Below, piece by piece: positions 41,626 to 50,500 of a stretch of 64,000 bases of DNA (positions are counted from its first letter, which is position 1; every line of letters starts with the position of its first letter). The position numbers and the translations under genes were made by a program. The notes beneath the pieces are model-generated. The model ran no database searches. It worked only from the letters and a program-made list of their open reading frames with translations, and had not been told where the DNA came from. This DNA is from Candidatus Lindowbacteria bacterium RIFCSPLOWO2_12_FULL_62_27. GTDB taxonomy: Bacteria; Lindowbacteria; 2-12-FULL-62-27. The stretch spans positions 7,994 through 71,993 of the forward strand of contig MFPR01000019.1 in NCBI GenBank assembly GCA_001784175.1. Direction: 5' to 3'.

Positions 41626-41922
41626 TTATCTAAATTTGAGGAACAGGCCAAGCACGACGGCGGCCTGGCCGAGCCAGAAGAGGAACATCCATTTAATGAT
41701 TTCGGCGCGGAGTTTGCCGAGTTCGTCATGCATTTCAACGCGGAGTTTGCCGAGTTCTTCCGCGAGGCGGCGTTCGAATCGTTCGGCGGCGAGTTCAATC
41801 ACGTCCCTTTTGTTCTCATTGAGCGCGCCATTGACGACGCCATTGACGAATTCCACCAGCCGGTCGGCGCCGTCCTCGCCCAATTTCTCGCGCAGCGCTT
41901 TAGGCACCGTCACCACCGGCAT
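41626..41922 (-). CDS. Small coiled-coil protein with C-terminal membrane anchor (a1)
   Basis: 98 residues. It begins MPVVTVPKALREKLGEDGADRLVEFVN, followed by a coiled coil (FERRLAEELGKLRVEMHDELGKLRAEI) and a single membrane helix (WMFLFWLGQAAVVLGLFL). This is the pattern of DUF1640/LA_3696-like small proteins, whose function is unknown. ATG 41922 has a perfect GAAGGAGGT six bases upstream. Paralogue of the gene at 43093-43455. Confidence 0.85.
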   Translation of the reverse strand: MPVVTVPKALREKLGEDGADRLVEFVNGVVNGALNENKRDVIELAAERFERRLAEELGKLRVEMHDELGKLRAEIIKWMFLFWLGQAAVVLGLFLKFR

Positions 41923-41993
41923 GGCAAACCTCCTTCAGCTTTCATCCTTGTCAGTATACCTGCGCCTGCAGAGGGAAGTCAAATGAGCCGGGT

Positions 41994-42170
41994 ATTTCGG
42001 ATTTTAAATCCAAAATCCAAAATCCAAAATCCAAAATCCCAACTCCCAGCCCCGGCCCGCCGCCCGAATCTGTCCCGGTTCCTGGTTTCCGGATTCGCGA
42101 TCCCCTCCCTCGCTCTCCTCGCGCCGGCGCCGGCGATGGGGAAGAGGATGGCGGATTCTAGTGTGATTTT
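41994..42170 (+). repeat. Signal-peptide-like fragment with AAATCC tract (copy 2)
   Basis: A tract of AAATCCA repeated about every 7 bases (41994-42039) is followed by a segment encoding NLSRFLVSGF, LALLAPAPAMG and ADSSVIF on the plus strand. This is nearly the signal peptide and first mature residues of the 44567-61078 protein. It ends directly before the 3' end of gene b1. CTAG at 42158-42161 is the empty counterpart of the element insertion at 43919. Confidence 0.8.
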
Positions 42171-42180
42171 CGGCGAAGGG

Positions 42181-42522
42181 TTATTTTCGGCCGTTGAGGA
42201 TGGCGGTGTACAACTGGTCGATGCGGGCGTTCAGATCGGCGAATTTCTGGTCGATGGCGGCGAATTTCTGGTCAATCGCGGAAAACCGCTGGTCCATTTT
42301 CTGGTCCAAGGCTTCAAACCGGCGGTTGATTTCGGACTGGAGGGTGTCAAACCTGGTTTCCACATGCTCGACGCGCCGCCGAAGTTCAGTAACCTCATGT
42401 CTGAGTTCCGACACGTCCTGTCTGAGGTCCGACAAACCTTCTTTCAACGTTTCCGTCCGTTTGTCGATCACGTCATACAGCATTTCATTGGTGATCCGTT
42501 TGACGATGTCCTGAGCTTTCAT
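42181..42522 (-). CDS. Small coiled-coil protein (b1)
   Basis: 113 residues from ATG 42522 (AGGA eight bases upstream; TTG 42558 and ATG 42531 are alternatives). MKAQDIVKRITNEMLYDVIDKRTE is followed by almost continuous heptads (LRQDVSELRHEVTELRRRVEHVE..., then DQKFAAIDQKFA repeats) and the tail RIDQLYTAILNGRK. No membrane segment. Family unknown. Paralogue b2 at 44058-44324 has fewer heptads. Confidence 0.75.
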   Translation of the reverse strand: MKAQDIVKRITNEMLYDVIDKRTETLKEGLSDLRQDVSELRHEVTELRRRVEHVETRFDTLQSEINRRFEALDQKMDQRFSAIDQKFAAIDQKFADLNARIDQLYTAILNGRK

Positions 42523-42605
42523 CGCCCTCATCCTACCAACCGCATCGAGGGCAGTCAAGATTTCCGTGCCCGTGAACGTGCCCGAACCCGGGATCGGGTA
42601 TTATG

Positions 42606-42671
42606 GCCACAAAAGGCGCAAAAGTCACAAGAAAACTCACAAAATTATGTGCATTTTGTGCTTTTTGTGGC
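42606..42671. repeat. Foldback repeat with CACAAAAG-type words
   Basis: GCCACAAAAGG at 42606 pairs with CTTTTTGTGGC ending at 42671; arms repeat CACAA every 8-9 bases. Related in sequence to the core of the element at 43919-44034. Confidence 0.8.
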
Positions 42672-42745
42672 TGGATCATCAACGACCGTTTTGCAGAAGG
42701 CTCCGCAGTCATGACCTGCCGGCAGATCGAGAAAAAGAATCTTGA

Positions 42746-42827
42746 ACTACGAAAGGACGCGAAAGGACGCGAAAGGGGCAAATTCCACCATGAAATTTTT
42801 CGCGAACTTTTGCGTTCCATTCGTAGT
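42746..42827. repeat. Foldback repeat with GAAAGGACGC-type words
   Basis: ACTACGAAAGGACGCGAAAG at 42746 pairs with the end of TTGCGTTCCATTCGTAGT at 42827. The left arm repeats CGAAAGGACG every 10 bases. Confidence 0.8.
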
Positions 42828-42854
42828 AAATGGAATTATCGAGTTTGGCAACTT

Positions 42855-43061
42855 TTGAAATCCGAAATCCGAATCTCGAAATCCGAAACAAATCAGAATG
42901 TTCCAAATCCAAAATCCAAAATCCAAAATCCCAACCGCCGTCCCGCCGCCCGATCCTGTCCCGGTTCCTGGTTTCCGGATTCTCGATTCTCTCCCTTGCG
43001 CTCCTTTCGCCGGCGCCGGCGCTGGGGAAGATGATGGCGGATTCGACTGTGATTTTTGAGG
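42855..43061 (+). repeat. Signal-peptide-like fragment with AAATCC tracts (copy 3)
   Basis: AAATCCGA and AAATCCA word tracts (42857-42942) lead into a segment encoding RPILSRFLVSGF, LALLSPAPALGKMMADSTVIFE, the closest copy to the real N-terminus at 44567. It runs into the 3' end of gene a2. Confidence 0.8.
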
Positions 43062-43092
43062 AGCCTGCGATCAGTTGCGGGGCTGGGAAGGG

Positions 43093-43455
43093 TTATCTAA
43101 ATTTCAGGAACAGGCCAAGCACGACGGCGGCCTGGCCGAGCCAGAAGAGGAACATCCATTTAATGATCTCGGCGCGGAGTTTGCCGAGTTCGTCGTGCAT
43201 TTCGGCGCGGAGTTTGCCGATCTCCGAATGGAGGGCGCCGAAGAATTCGGCGCGGAGTTTGCCGAGTTCGTCGTGCATTTCGACGCGGAGTTTGCCGATC
43301 TCTTCGGAAAGTCTGCGGGCGAATTTGTCATCGACCAACGAAACGATTTCAGATCGCAGGGCGCCGTTGGTGCGGGCAACAAACTCCACCAGCCCCTCAA
43401 CGCCGTCATCGCCCATTTTTTCCCTGAGCACGCGCGGAACCGTCATGACGGTCAT
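43093..43455 (-). CDS. Small coiled-coil protein with membrane anchor (a2)
   Basis: 120 residues, same plan as a1 (MTVMTVPRVLREKMGDDGVEGLVEF..., coiled coil, WMFLFWLGQAAVVLGLFL). The coiled coil is longer because the segment EIGKLR-EMHDELGKLRAE occurs twice (about 26 residues, visible as a ~78-bp tandem repeat at 43180-43300). ATG 43455 overlaps the stop of the gene upstream by 4 bp. Confidence 0.85.
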   Translation of the reverse strand: MTVMTVPRVLREKMGDDGVEGLVEFVARTNGALRSEIVSLVDDKFARRLSEEIGKLRVEMHDELGKLRAEFFGALHSEIGKLRAEMHDELGKLRAEIIKWMFLFWLGQAAVVLGLFLKFR

Positions 43456-43664
43456 GCCCGTCCGTTCTCCTTCTTCACCTGCGCGAAATACTCCGCCAGA
43501 CCTTTGGCCGCCTCGTCCCCGAGTTTATCGAGAAGCAGGTGCGGCATGACCCGGAGGTTCGCGTCCGTGTCCGGCGTGGCGGCATTGAAGAAATCGACCA
43601 GCGCGTCCGCTCCATCCTCGCCCAGTTTCTTCCGCAGCACCTTCGGCACCGTTACAATCGTCAT
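43452..43664 (-). CDS. Small protein related to the N-terminus of a1/a2
   Basis: 70 residues. It starts TIVTVPKVLRKKLGEDGADALVDFFN, clearly the same N-terminal unit as a1 and a2, and has a second similar unit (MPHLLLDKLGDEAAKGLAEYF) instead of a coiled coil and membrane helix. Overlaps a2 by 4 bp, so the two probably form an operon. Function unknown. No strong ribosome-binding site. Confidence 0.7.
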   Translation of the reverse strand: MTIVTVPKVLRKKLGEDGADALVDFFNAATPDTDANLRVMPHLLLDKLGDEAAKGLAEYFAQVKKENGRA

Positions 43665-43745
43665 GTCTGAAGTCTACCGATGGCGCCGTCCGAAGTCAAC
43701 CGTTCCCGGAGGCCAACCATGACCCGCCGTGCGCCATTGACTTGG

Positions 43746-43914
43746 ATATTTCGGATTGTGGATCGGGGACTGCGGATTTTAAATCCAAAATCCAAAATCC
43801 AAAATCCAAAATCCCAAACGCCGTCCCGCCGCCCGAATCTGTTCCGGTTTCTCGTTTCAGGATTCGCGATTCTCTCCCTCGCTCTGCTCGCGCCGGCGCT
43901 GGGGATGGCGGATT
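43746..43914 (+). repeat. Signal-peptide-like fragment with AAATCC tract (copy 4, interrupted)
   Basis: The AAATCC tract (43781-43816) is followed by a segment encoding NLFRFLVSGFAILSLALLAP and MADS. The copy is cut at CTAG (43915) by the 116-bp element and resumes at 44039 (TGTGATTTTCGG). Confidence 0.8.
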
Positions 43915-43918
43915 CTAG

Positions 43919-44034
43919 AAGCTATCTCAAAAATCATTACTGGCCACAAGAAGCACAAGAGTCACAAGATGCTCAAGGGAAACTCGGAATTTTTGTGCCT
44001 CCTGTGCCTCTTGCGGCTAATTTTGAGACAGGTT
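43919..44034. mobile_element. 116-bp MITE-like foldback element with CTAG target duplication
   Basis: The ends AAGCTATCTCAAAA and, read inward from the other side, AACCTGTCTCAAAA match at 12 of 14 positions. CTAG flanks both sides (43915-43918 and 44035-44038). The interior arms pair (CCACAAGAAGCACAAGAG with CTCCTGTGCCTCTTGCGG). The sister copy of the surrounding sequence at 42151-42180 has a single CTAG and no element, showing an empty site. Too short to code for a transposase, so it would be moved in trans. Confidence 0.85.
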
Positions 44035-44057
44035 CTAGTGTGATTTTCGGCGAAGGG

Positions 44058-44324
44058 TTATTTTCGGCCGTTGAGGATGGCGGTATAGAGCTGATCGATG
44101 CGTCGGTTGAGGTCGGCGAATTTCCGGTCCATGGCCTCGAACCGGCGGTTGATGTCCGACTGCAGGTTGTCGAATCGCAATTTCAGATGTTCCATTCTCC
44201 GGCGCGGTTCTCCCACGTCCTGTTTGAAGTCCGACAACCCTTCTTTCAACGAGTCCATCCGTTTGTCGATCAAATCATACAGCATTTCCTTGGTGATCCG
44301 TTTGACGATGTCCTGAGCTTTCAT
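44058..44324 (-). CDS. Small coiled-coil protein (b2)
   Basis: 88 residues from ATG 44324 (same context as b1). MKAQDIVKRITKEMLYDLIDKR, a shorter coiled coil (SDINRRFEAMDRKFADLNRR) and the same tail IDQLYTAILNGRK as b1. Its 3' end abuts the resumed signal-peptide fragment. Family unknown. Confidence 0.75.
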   Translation of the reverse strand: MKAQDIVKRITKEMLYDLIDKRMDSLKEGLSDFKQDVGEPRRRMEHLKLRFDNLQSDINRRFEAMDRKFADLNRRIDQLYTAILNGRK

Positions 44325-44404
44325 CGCCCTCATCCTACCCACCGCGTCGACGGCAGTCAAGAAAGCGCGGAGAGCTTACGTAAGGGGTCGGTGGAAGGGG
44401 GCAT

Positions 44405-44539
44405 GAAACAATTTCACACGAATGAACACGAATGTCCGAGCACGAATGAGCACGAATTTTTTTATGGTTTAAACTTCGAAAATCTCTTATTCGTGGGCGT
44501 TCGTGTTCCATATTCGTGTCCATTCGTGTCAAATGTTTC
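44405..44539. repeat. 135-bp foldback repeat upstream of the giant gene, CACGAATG-type words
   Basis: The outer ends pair (GAAACAATTTCACACGAATG with the reverse of CATTCGTGTCAAATGTTTC), and the arms carry CACGAATG words every 9-10 bases. Its right end is 28 bases before ATG 44567, so it forms most of the leader or promoter region of the 5503-residue protein. A GTG at 44516 lies inside it and is rejected as the start. Confidence 0.85.
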
Positions 44540-44566
44540 CTCTGTTTACCAACCGGGTACGAGCTT

Positions 44567-47500
44567 ATGTTGACCCCCCGCCCGATTCTGTCCCGGTTCC
44601 TGGTTTCCGGATTCGCGATCCTCTCCCTCGCCCTCCTCGCGCCACAGCCGGCGATCGGGAAGATGATGTCGGATTCGATTGTGATTTTTGAAGTCTCTGT
44701 TGGGGCCGGAGCTGTGGCAGATGAGTACATGACGCTGTACAATCCCACGCCGGACTCCAAAGGATTGACGGCGTATCGCATGACACGGGCAACTGCAACG
44801 ATGGCGACTATGAGCGTCATTACGTCGAGAATTGACAGTACTGTTGCAGACACGATTGGCCCTTTTGGATTTTACCGGCTGGTTTCAGTGGGCGCCAATG
44901 CCGTTCTTCGAGGAACAGCAGACAGCGTGTCAAGCACGGCCACCTTGGCCGCGGACAATCAGATAATGCTTGGCCAAGCCACTTCGAACACAAACTATAC
45001 GGACAGTAGAGATCGGCTGGGGTGGGGTGCCGTCACTACTCGAAAGTTTACTGAAACGCAGGCGGTGACAGACACTACACCCGGCAATCCGCCAGCCGGC
45101 AAGGCGCTCTATCGTTTTCCGGGCAAGATTGCCGGGGGCATGATCGACCGACAACGAAACGGATTTGATTTTGATACGGCTTTGGTCACGGATACGTTCA
45201 ACACAGGGACGCGCCACCGCCGCGTTGTATTTTCATGCACGACGCCGACCAAGGCGGTGCGGGTCGGATTGGCATTCAACCTCTACTGTACGGCCACCGT
45301 CGTATATGGCGACACCTACTGGATACAGGACACGAACGTGGTCGCCTCCTATAGCGGAGATTCCGCGTGGGCGGATCTGACCGGATGGGGGAAGGACACG
45401 CTGGTGGTGGACAGTTCGGGCGACACGGCGGACACAACGGGGATATTCAGGAACGGGCTTTGTACAATGACGCTGCGGTTTACACCCTTTGCTCGCATCG
45501 CCGACACGGTTCGGATTGTGGCTTCGGACGCCTATTGTACAGGCTTCATCATTTTGCGCGTTTTCGACTCGCCGACCGCTGATCTTCCCGCGATTGGCCA
45601 TGAGACGAACGTGATTGATTTTCTTGTTAGGTGGACCATGTCGGACAGCTCGGGATTCGACAGTTACGAAATCGAGGTGTCAAAGAGCGTTGGCTTCTCG
45701 AGCATCGCCTTTGCCGACACCATCGACATCACGCAGACCAGCGACACGATCACGGGATTGTACAACGACACGTACTATTGGCGCGTGCGGTTCATCGACA
45801 ATTTCGGCGTACGCGGGAACTGGTCGGAGACGCGGTCGTTTGTGACGGACACCCTCATCGGCGCGCCGACGGCCTCGTATCCCGCGGACGCGCATGAGAC
45901 GACGTCATCGTCCGTGGTCGTCGGCTGGACGCAGGTGTCGTCCGACAGCGTGGGGATCGACAGTTACGCGGTTGAGGCGTCGACCAATGCGGGGTTCACG
46001 GCGATGGTCTTGACGGACACCGTCGACGGCACGCGCGACAACGACACGGTGACGGCGGCGACGGAGGCCACCTACTCCTGGCGTGTCCGCGCGATCGACG
46101 ATCTGGGCAATGGCGGGTCGTATTCAACGACGAGGACATTTGTGCGGACATCGGCGTCGGCGTCGCCGACGCCGAGCGTGAAGGTCGACGGCGACAGTTC
46201 GGACTGGGTGGGGACGCGGTCGAGCACCGTTCACGACACGGTCATATCGCTGGGCGAGTGGATATATTCAGGCGACCCGAATGATGTGCGGGGGGAAGGC
46301 ACGGACCCCGACGAGAATTACGACATCACGGAGGCGCGGCTGTCAGGCGATACGCTTCATCTTTTCATGCTCGTCGTCATGGAGGGCATCTCCTCCAACA
46401 CACTGCCGTTTGTGGGTCTGTCGGTCGACGTGGATCAAGTTTCCTACGGCATGGACTGGGCCCTGGCGGACGACGGCATGGCGAACGGCTACCCGTCCTC
46501 CGACAGATATTCCGAAACCAATGTGAGTTTCCATAGGGTGTCCGGCTCAGACACAATCGAGATGTTCGAGGCCAGCGGGTCGTGGGGCGGAAATTGGTGG
46601 CATTCTCCAGTCGCCACGCCCCGTGCCGCGGATTCGATATCGATCAGCACGACGAACGAGGTTGTGGAGGCGGCGCTTCGCTGGGAAGATCTCAGCGTGA
46701 CGCTGCCCAAACGGCTCAAATTCGTGCTGGCCAGCGCCGAAAACGACGGCACCTCGTGCGACAACGACGGCACGGTGGACAGAGCCGATGCCGACATCCT
46801 TGACGTCGTCACGCCGTATTACTCCGGCTCGGCGAGTTCATGGACGCGCGACATCATCGACGATGAATACGATTACTCGTTCGTTGTCAACTTCAACAAA
46901 AACGGCAAAGTCAATCACCCGCCGGACACCCCGACTTTGAGCTCTCCGGCGGACGGCACGATTTACACGTCCGCCACCACCGTGACGATGTCGTGGACCC
47001 TGAACGACGCGACGGCCGACGTCTCCAAGGACTCGATGGTCCATATCCAGATCGGCACCAACTCGGACTCGAACGACGTGCTGGACACGAAGATCCATGG
47101 CGCCGACCTCGATCTGGACTTCCGGTTCTGGATGGAGGACACCTACTACTGGCGCATCCGCCATGCCGACGATTTCAACACGTCGCCGTGGACGAAGTCC
47201 CGGCAATTCGGGATACAGCTTTCGGCCACGACCGGGTTCGCCGTGGACGGCGACACGTCGGAGTGGACCGGGACGCCCTCATCGACGGCGCATGACACGG
47301 CGATCTCGAACGGCGAGTTCATCTACACCGGCGTCGCCTACGACATGCGGACCGACCCGGACATCTGGACGGATTCCAACTACGACATCACACAGGTGCG
47401 GTTTTCCGGAGACACGAACCATCTCTACCTCATGGTGGCGATCTCGGTATTGAGCGACCGCCGCGCGCCGCACATTGCGTTCAATGTGGACCTCGATCAG

Positions 47501-50500
47501 CTTTCGGGCGATGGTTCGCTCGACTGGATCGGCCCGGACGACGGCGCGACCCTTGCGGGCACCACGCAGTACGGCGAGACAAACGTTTCTCTGCACGTCG
47601 CCGGCCGGGGGACTTCGTACGACTCGGCCACCTATCCCGAAATCGAGATGTTCGCGCAGGACTGGACGAGCTGGCATTCTCCGTCGGCCGGGTCGTACGA
47701 TTCGGTGGCGATCAGCAACGCGAACAACGTGATCGAAGCGGGATTTCGGTGGCCGGACATCATCGGCGGCGGCGGAACGCTTCCGAAGAAAATCCGGATC
47801 GCGCTGGCCTCCTACAGCAACAACACGTCATGGAACAGCAACAGCGCCGCGACGCATGACGTTACGGGATCGGCCGACGCGATGGACAACATCCGGCCGT
47901 ATGCCGGCACCACCTGCGCCGCCTGTCCCGCTTCTTGGGACTGGGACCTCGTCGACGCCGATTATGACACGTCGGTCACGATCGAATTCAACAGGACCGG
48001 CCGCGTGAACCATATTCCCGGCCAGCCGTCCGTGTACTCTCCCGCGAACGGTTCATCTTTCTCGGAAGCGGACAATCTCATCACCCTGCAATGGTCGATC
48101 AACGACGCGGACAGTTGGACCGCGCTGGACTCGGCCGTCTTCGTGCAGGTCACCAACCGCCGCGGCATCTTGATTCTGGACACCGAACTCGTCGGCCCCG
48201 ACGCCGATCTCGTCTACCGGTTCCCGGCCGGCGACAGCTTCTACTGGCGTGTGCGGCACTCGGACGATTTCGAAACCTCGCCCTGGTCGGACAGCGGCTA
48301 TTTCTCCGTCAGCGACACGATTGACATCAAGACCCCGGTGGACGCGACGGGCGGGACGCAAGAGACGACCAACGCGACGGTGACGCTGACCGGATACGCC
48401 GGTTCGAGCGACACGACGTCCGACACAGTGCAGGTCACGGTGAACGGCGCCGAGACGACCGTGATGTTTCTATCGAGCGCCGGCGTGTGGTCCTGTTCGG
48501 CGACGCTGGCCGACCGTGCCGGCGAATCGGTCATCATCCGGCTGTTCAACAACGGCGTGCAGACGGCGAACGACACGATCAACCTGTTCTATGACGCGAC
48601 GAAACCGCGGATCACCAAAATCTCCGACTCGTCCCTGCGGGACGCTTCGAGCGCCAGTGTGAGCGACACGGTGTTTTTCTACATCTTCGACACCGGCGTC
48701 GGATTCGGCGGCGACGGCGGCTGTACGTTGTACTGGCACATCGACAGCGGCGCGAACACGAACTGGTCCGTCGCGACGGAGAGCAGTTCCAGCCCGTCCG
48801 GCACGACGACGATCGAGGCGATGATTCCGGTCAGCACATTCAATCCGCTGGTCGACACGCAGGTGGGATTCTGGTGGATTTGCCGGGACGACCTCGGGAA
48901 CCTCATGGATTCGACTTCGCTGTCCCCCAGTTACCTGGATGTGAGACCCGGCACATTCACAGTCGAGGTCGTCGGCGTCCGGGACATCGTGATCAACGAA
49001 ATCATGTGGGGCGGCAGTGGGGGAGAATACATTGAATTGCGGAATATGACGGGCGTGGCCATCCGACTTACGAACTGGGTCCTGAAGGACCTCGCAAGTG
49101 ACCCGACAAGCATGTTCGCCTTCCAATCTGCGGACAGCATCCCGGCCTACGGGTTTTTCCTGGCATTGGATTCGGGTGCGATTGACGACACGAGCAGTCA
49201 TGCCACCAGGTTTCCACGGACCAACTCGGCCCTCACTTTGACCAATACTGGAGACTCGATATCGCTGGTCTCCGATGGCGGTCTCGATATTGACTCCGCA
49301 TGGTTCAACGGCGGCTGGCCCGCCGGTTCCGCGACGGGCGACGGCACTTCGATGGAGCGCAAGCCTTCTCCCGGCTACGGCAACGCGTCCTCGGACTGGG
49401 ACGACTGCACCACGACTCTTTATCCGGGCACGGGCGGCCGGACCACCGGCACGCCCGGGCACCGCAACACGAACGTGGACAGTGTGACGTTCAGCGTGGT
49501 CTCTTCCGGCGGCACGTATGAAACGAACGCGACGGGGATCACGCTGACCGGCTTCTGCTCCTTGCAGTCCGGAGATTCCGTTTGGATTTTCATCAGCAAC
49601 ACCGCGGCCGAATCGACGGTTCTCACCAGCGGCGGCGTCTGGAGCGTGTCCGGCATCGATCTTTCGGGCACGAAGCGCGGGGAGAGCATCGCGATCTACA
49701 CGTTCGATGACAGCGTCTATGCCCGATCCGACACGATCACCATCGTCTATGACGCGGTCGTGAGTCAGGTGAGCCTCTCGGCCCCGGCGACCGGCCACGA
49801 GACGACATCGATCAGCGTGGTGTTGAGCTGGAGCGCGGTGTCGGACACCGTGGACATCGACAGCTACGCGTTGGAGGTGTCGAAGAACACGGACTTCACG
49901 AACATGGTTTTCACGGACACCCTCGACGGCACGCGGACGAACGACACCTCGACGGGTCTTTACAACGACACGTACTACTGGCGAGTGCGCGCGATCGACG
50001 ATCTGGGCAACGGCGGCCCGTATTCGGACACGCGCGGATTCGTGACGGACACGATCGTGGGCGCCCCGACGTTGTCGCAGCCGTCGGACGGGCACGAGAC
50101 GACCTCGATCAGCGTGGTGGTGAGCTGGAGCCTGTCCGACAGCGTTGGGATCGACAGCTTCGCGGTGGAGGCGTCGAAGAATACGGCCTTCACAAACATC
50201 GCCTTCACGGACACGATCGACGGCTCGCGGACGAACGACACGGTGACAGGTCTGTACAACGACACGTACTACTGGCGCGTGCGCGCGATCGACGATCTGG
50301 GCAATCGCGGCCCGTATTCGGACACGCGCGGATTCGTGACGGACACCCTGGTCGGCACGCCGGCGGCCTCGTATCCGGCGGAAGCGCATGAGACGACCGT
50401 GACATCCGTGGTGGTCGGCTGGTCGGCCGTGTCGTCGGACAGCGTGGGGATCGACAGTTACGCGGTGGAGGTGTCGAGGAACGGGGCCTTCACGGAGATG

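Larger units (their letters stand above)
41560..42522. repeat. First copy of a duplicated block: fragment / coiled-coil gene a1 / fragment / coiled-coil gene b1
   Basis: Order: 5'-fragment of the giant-gene leader (41560-41600, encoding LGKRIADSIVIFE), gene a1 (minus), a second fragment (41994-42170) and gene b1 (minus). The block recurs at about 43020-44324 with genes a2 and b2. The a1 and a2 3' halves are nearly identical over more than 100 bp. Confidence 0.75.

Noticed and set aside
41608-42714. Plus-strand open frame of 368 codons, and others at 42830-43549 and 43680-44573
   Set aside because: They run antisense through the coiled-coil genes and join unrelated repeat fragments; the minus-strand genes have family matches and, for a1, an excellent ribosome-binding site.
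44516-44566. GTG 44516 as start of the giant protein
   Set aside because: It lies inside a foldback repeat and would put 17 non-hydrophobic or Cys-rich residues before the signal peptide; ATG 44567 starts directly at it.
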